A stretch of DNA of 64,000 bases. Source: Calocera cornea HHB12733. Lineage: Eukaryota > Basidiomycota > Dacrymycetes > Dacrymycetales > Dacrymycetaceae. Location of the stretch: contig KV423922.1 in NCBI GenBank assembly GCA_001632435.1, positions 70,983-134,982 of the forward strand, in the 5' to 3' direction. The position numbers were made by a program, and so were the translations under genes. Below, in pieces: positions 61,237-64,000 of this stretch (the stretch's first letter is position 1; the number at the start of each line of letters is the position of its first letter). The notes under the pieces are model-generated. The model was not told the DNA's origin. It saw only the letters and a list, made by a program, of their open reading frames with translations, and ran no database searches.

Positions 61237-64000
61237 ATGCGCTTCTCTCTCCTTCATATACCGCGAGCACTTGGCAGACAGGTCACCGTCCCCGCGACCC
61301 GCCCTTGCCTCACCGCTTTGACCCGTCTCTCCCCCTCTCGCTCCATCACCACCATGTCAGAAACGGCGGAGGACATCAACCAGCCGCCACCCGCCGCACT
61401 CAAGGACACCTCCCTCCACGCAAAAATCATCGACGGCACCGCTCTCTCAAAGTACGTCCAAAACTCGCACGACCACACGCATACATGCTCATCTCATCCC
61501 AACCAGGTCCATCGTCGCCAGTGTCGTCTCCCGCGTCCAGCAGAGGCAGGCCAGGTACCCCGCCTTCAAGCCCCATCTCGTCATCGTCCAGCGCGGCGGC
61601 CGCGCCGACTCCAACGTCTATGTCCGCATGAAGGCAAAGGCAGCGGCCGAGTGCGGCTTCGGCTTCACCCACGTCCACCTCCCGGCCGATGCGACCGAGG
61701 CGGTCGTCACCGCAGAGGTCGTCAAGCTCAACGCGGACCCCAAGGTGTCCGGCATCCTCGTCCAGCTTCCGCTCGGTGAGGGCATCGACGCCGAGGGCGA
61801 GCGCCGCGTCACCGAGGCCATCGCACCCGCCAAGGACGTCGATGGCTTCCATGCGTACAACATCGGCAAGCTGGCCTCGCGCGCGTCCGACCCGCTCTTC
61901 CTCCCCTGCACCCCGGCCGGTGTCATGCGCCTGCTCGATGAGGCAAAGGTCGAGATCGCGGGTTCTCGCGCCGTGGTCCTCGGACGTAGCGACATCGTTG
62001 GCAGCCCTGTGGCAGCCCTCCTCAGGCGTCGCGATGCCACTGTGACACAGTGCCATAGTCGCACCAAGGGACTCGAGTCGATCGTATGTACCTTCTTGGC
62101 ACTTCAAAGGCTATTCATTGAGCAAGAATGTCGTGTCTAGATCAAGGAAGCCGATATCCTCATCTGCGCCATTGGCAAGGCCGAGTTCGTCCGCGGCGAG
62201 TGGCTCAAGCCTGGTGTCGCCGTCATTGACGTTGGGACGAACTATATCCCTGGTGAGCGTGAGCACTTCACTCCACTGCTTCTTTCTTCTGACAGGATCT
62301 CGTGGCTTCCAGATGCTACCAAGAAGTCGGGCCAGCGCCTCGTCGGCGACGCCGACTTCGCTTCCTGCGCCGCTGTCGCCGGCTACATCACCCCCGTTCC
62401 CGGAGGAGTCGGACCTATGACCGTGGCCATGCTGATGGACAACACGCTCCGTGGTGCCGAGCGCCAGTGGGAGGAAGAGCGCGACCGCAAGGTCATCCCC
62501 CTCCCCCTCGACATCCTCGAGAAGGTCCCCAGCGACATCGAGATCGCCATGGCGCAGACGCCTAAGCAGATCACGCAGCTCGCTTCTGAGATCGGCGTGC
62601 TCACGACTGAGCTCGAGCCCTACGGCTCGTACAAGGCCAAGATCGACCTGTCCATCCTGGACCGTCTCGCCTCCCGCAAGAACGGCAAGTATGTCATTGT
62701 CGCTGGTATCACCCCCACCCCTCTCGGTGAGGGCAAGAGCACCACGACCATCGGTCTCGCGCAGGCGATTGGCGCGCATCTCGGGAAGCCCGCCTTTGCC
62801 TGCGTGCGCCAGCCCAGTCAGGGTCCAACGTTCGGTATCAAGGGTGGAGCGGCTGGTGGAGGGTACTCCCAGGTCATCCCTATGGACGAGGTGGGTGGAC
62901 TCTCCACATTGTCCGCGCCGACACCGTACTGACAGCCTCCTCCTCCTCCAGTTCAATCTCCACTTGACCGGTGACATCCACGCCGTGACAGCCGCGAACA
63001 ACCTCCTTGCCGCTGCCCTTGATGCGCGCATGTTCCACGAGGCGACCACGCCCGACAAGTCCCTGTTCACGCGTCTCGTGCCCGCCAAGAAGGGCAAGCG
63101 CGAGTTTGCCCCGCTCATGCTCAAGCGCCTCGAGAAGCTTGGCATCAACAAGACCGACCCGAATGAGCTGACGCCCGAGGAGGCGCGCCGCTTCTCTCGC
63201 CTGGACCTCGACCCTGAGACGATCACCTGGAACCGTGTGCTCGATGTGAACGATCGGTTCCTGCGTAAGATCAAGATCGGCATGGCCGACACGGAGAAGG
63301 GCTTTGAGCGCATCACCGCCTTCGACATCAGTGTCGCCTCCGAGACCATGGCCGTCTTGGCTCTTACGACTGACCTTGCGGACATGCGCGACCGTCTGGG
63401 CAAGATGGTCGTTGGCACGAGCAAGCATGGAGATGCCGTCACCGCTGACGACATTGGTGTCAGCGGAGCGCTCACCGTACTCATGAAGGACGCCATCAAG
63501 CCGAACATGATGCAGACGCTCGAGGGCACCCCCGTGTTCGTCCACGCTGGTCCCTTCGCCAACATCGCCCACGGCAACTCCTCCATCATTGCTGACCGCG
63601 TTGCTCTCAAGCTCGCCGGTATCGACGAGGGCGACGACCCGTCCCGCGTCGGCTACGTCTTCACCGAGGGTGGGTTCGGTGCCGACATGGGTCTTGAGAA
63701 GTTCTGCAACATCAAGTGCCGTGTTAGCGGGCTCGTTCCTGACGCAGCCGTCATTGTTGCCACCACGCGTGCGCTCAAGATGCATGGTGGTGGACCTGAG
63801 GTCGTCCCCGGCAAGCCGCTGGCCGAGACCTACACCAAGGAGAACCTGGAGACCCTCCGTGAGGGCACCAAGAACCTCGGCAAGCACATCCAGAACACCA
63901 AGAAGTTCGGCATCAAGGTCATCGTTGCTATCAACCAGTTCACGTGAGTATTGACCAAGAAATTATAGTCATAGTGCTGACGCAAAATGCAGCACCGATA
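61237..64000 (+). CDS. ADE3: C1-tetrahydrofolate synthase, trifunctional (3' end outside window)
   Basis: Exons 61237..61451, 61507..62083, 62141..62252, 62313..62890, 62952..63943 and 63993..64000 (continues). The N-terminal part is methylene-THF dehydrogenase/methenyl-THF cyclohydrolase: [18 protein letters not shown] (catalytic-type Tyr and Lys in YVRMKAKA), [40 protein letters not shown] and [11 protein letters not shown]. After about residue 360 comes 10-formyl-THF synthetase with ATP-site [16 protein letters not shown] and [20 protein letters not shown]. It interconverts one-carbon folates for purine, thymidylate and methionine synthesis. The start at 61237 gives an Arg/Ser presequence ([19 protein letters not shown]), suggesting a mitochondrial form; a second ATG at 61354 ([10 protein letters not shown]) would give a cytosolic form. 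Confidence 0.95.

Noticed and set aside
62111..63887. Long minus-strand frames opposite the C1-THF synthase
   Set aside because: Antisense shadows of a highly conserved coding region.

Overview
This window is nuclear DNA from a basidiomycete, most likely an Agaricomycete. The genes carry many short introns (about 45-75 nt, GTRNGT donors, CTRAY-type branch points, YAG acceptors), the DNA is GC-rich, and there is a basidiomycete-type DUF6533 membrane protein, a GPI-tailed GH88 hydrolase and a string of small secreted proteins. The order cannot be fixed from sequence alone. Exon boundaries given here were worked out by hand from splice signals, reading phase and family conservation. They are models and have not been checked against transcripts.

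Layout. 1-4.1 kb: the 5' end of an Argonaute gene running off the left edge, and behind it on the same strand the relic of a second Argonaute. 4.9-7.2 kb: a DUF1399/glycine-rich-domain protein with a Cys/Gly tail. 8.8-10.7 kb: a secreted GH88 unsaturated glucuronyl hydrolase. 13.1-14.4 kb: a DUF6533 protein. 15.0-18.9 kb: a tandem pair of Old Yellow Enzyme (OYE) reductases of the YqjM class, followed by a decayed COG1/OYE segment (19.5-20.8 kb). 22.8-23.6 kb: an F-box-like Cys-rich protein. 26.9-28.8 kb: an MFS transporter. 29.4-32.7 kb: the Golgi tether subunit COG1, with a dead OYE end behind it. 33.4-41.5 kb: an inverted duplication, each arm carrying a small secreted protein gene, flanking a UPF0658 Golgi protein and a Pmp3-like protein. 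41.8-42.6 kb: a secreted GPI-type protein. 43.6-46.8 kb: two tandem aldo-keto reductases. 47.1-50.4 kb: two inverted hydrophobic secreted paralogues. 50.7-53.1 kb: a PNGase A-like amidase. 53.5-64 kb: a compact housekeeping block with i-AAA protease YME1, a basic nuclear protein, mitochondrial Phe-tRNA synthetase, GrpE/Mge1 and a trifunctional C1-tetrahydrofolate synthase that is cut by the right edge.

How it fits together. The left and middle parts are rich in duplicates: paired reductases for enals and aldehydes (OYE, AKR7-like), paired secreted proteins, and several genomic duplications at different stages of decay. The right 10 kb is nearly all mitochondrial function. The most notable non-genic material is of two kinds. 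One is a family of short-motif arrays (consensus near TTTACNTCCGCT, spaced about 18 bp) in three intergenic regions, one of them a fold-back of two opposed arrays. The other is the shared ancestry of the COG1-OYE neighbourhood, which appears to have duplicated and then lost the complementary gene in each copy.
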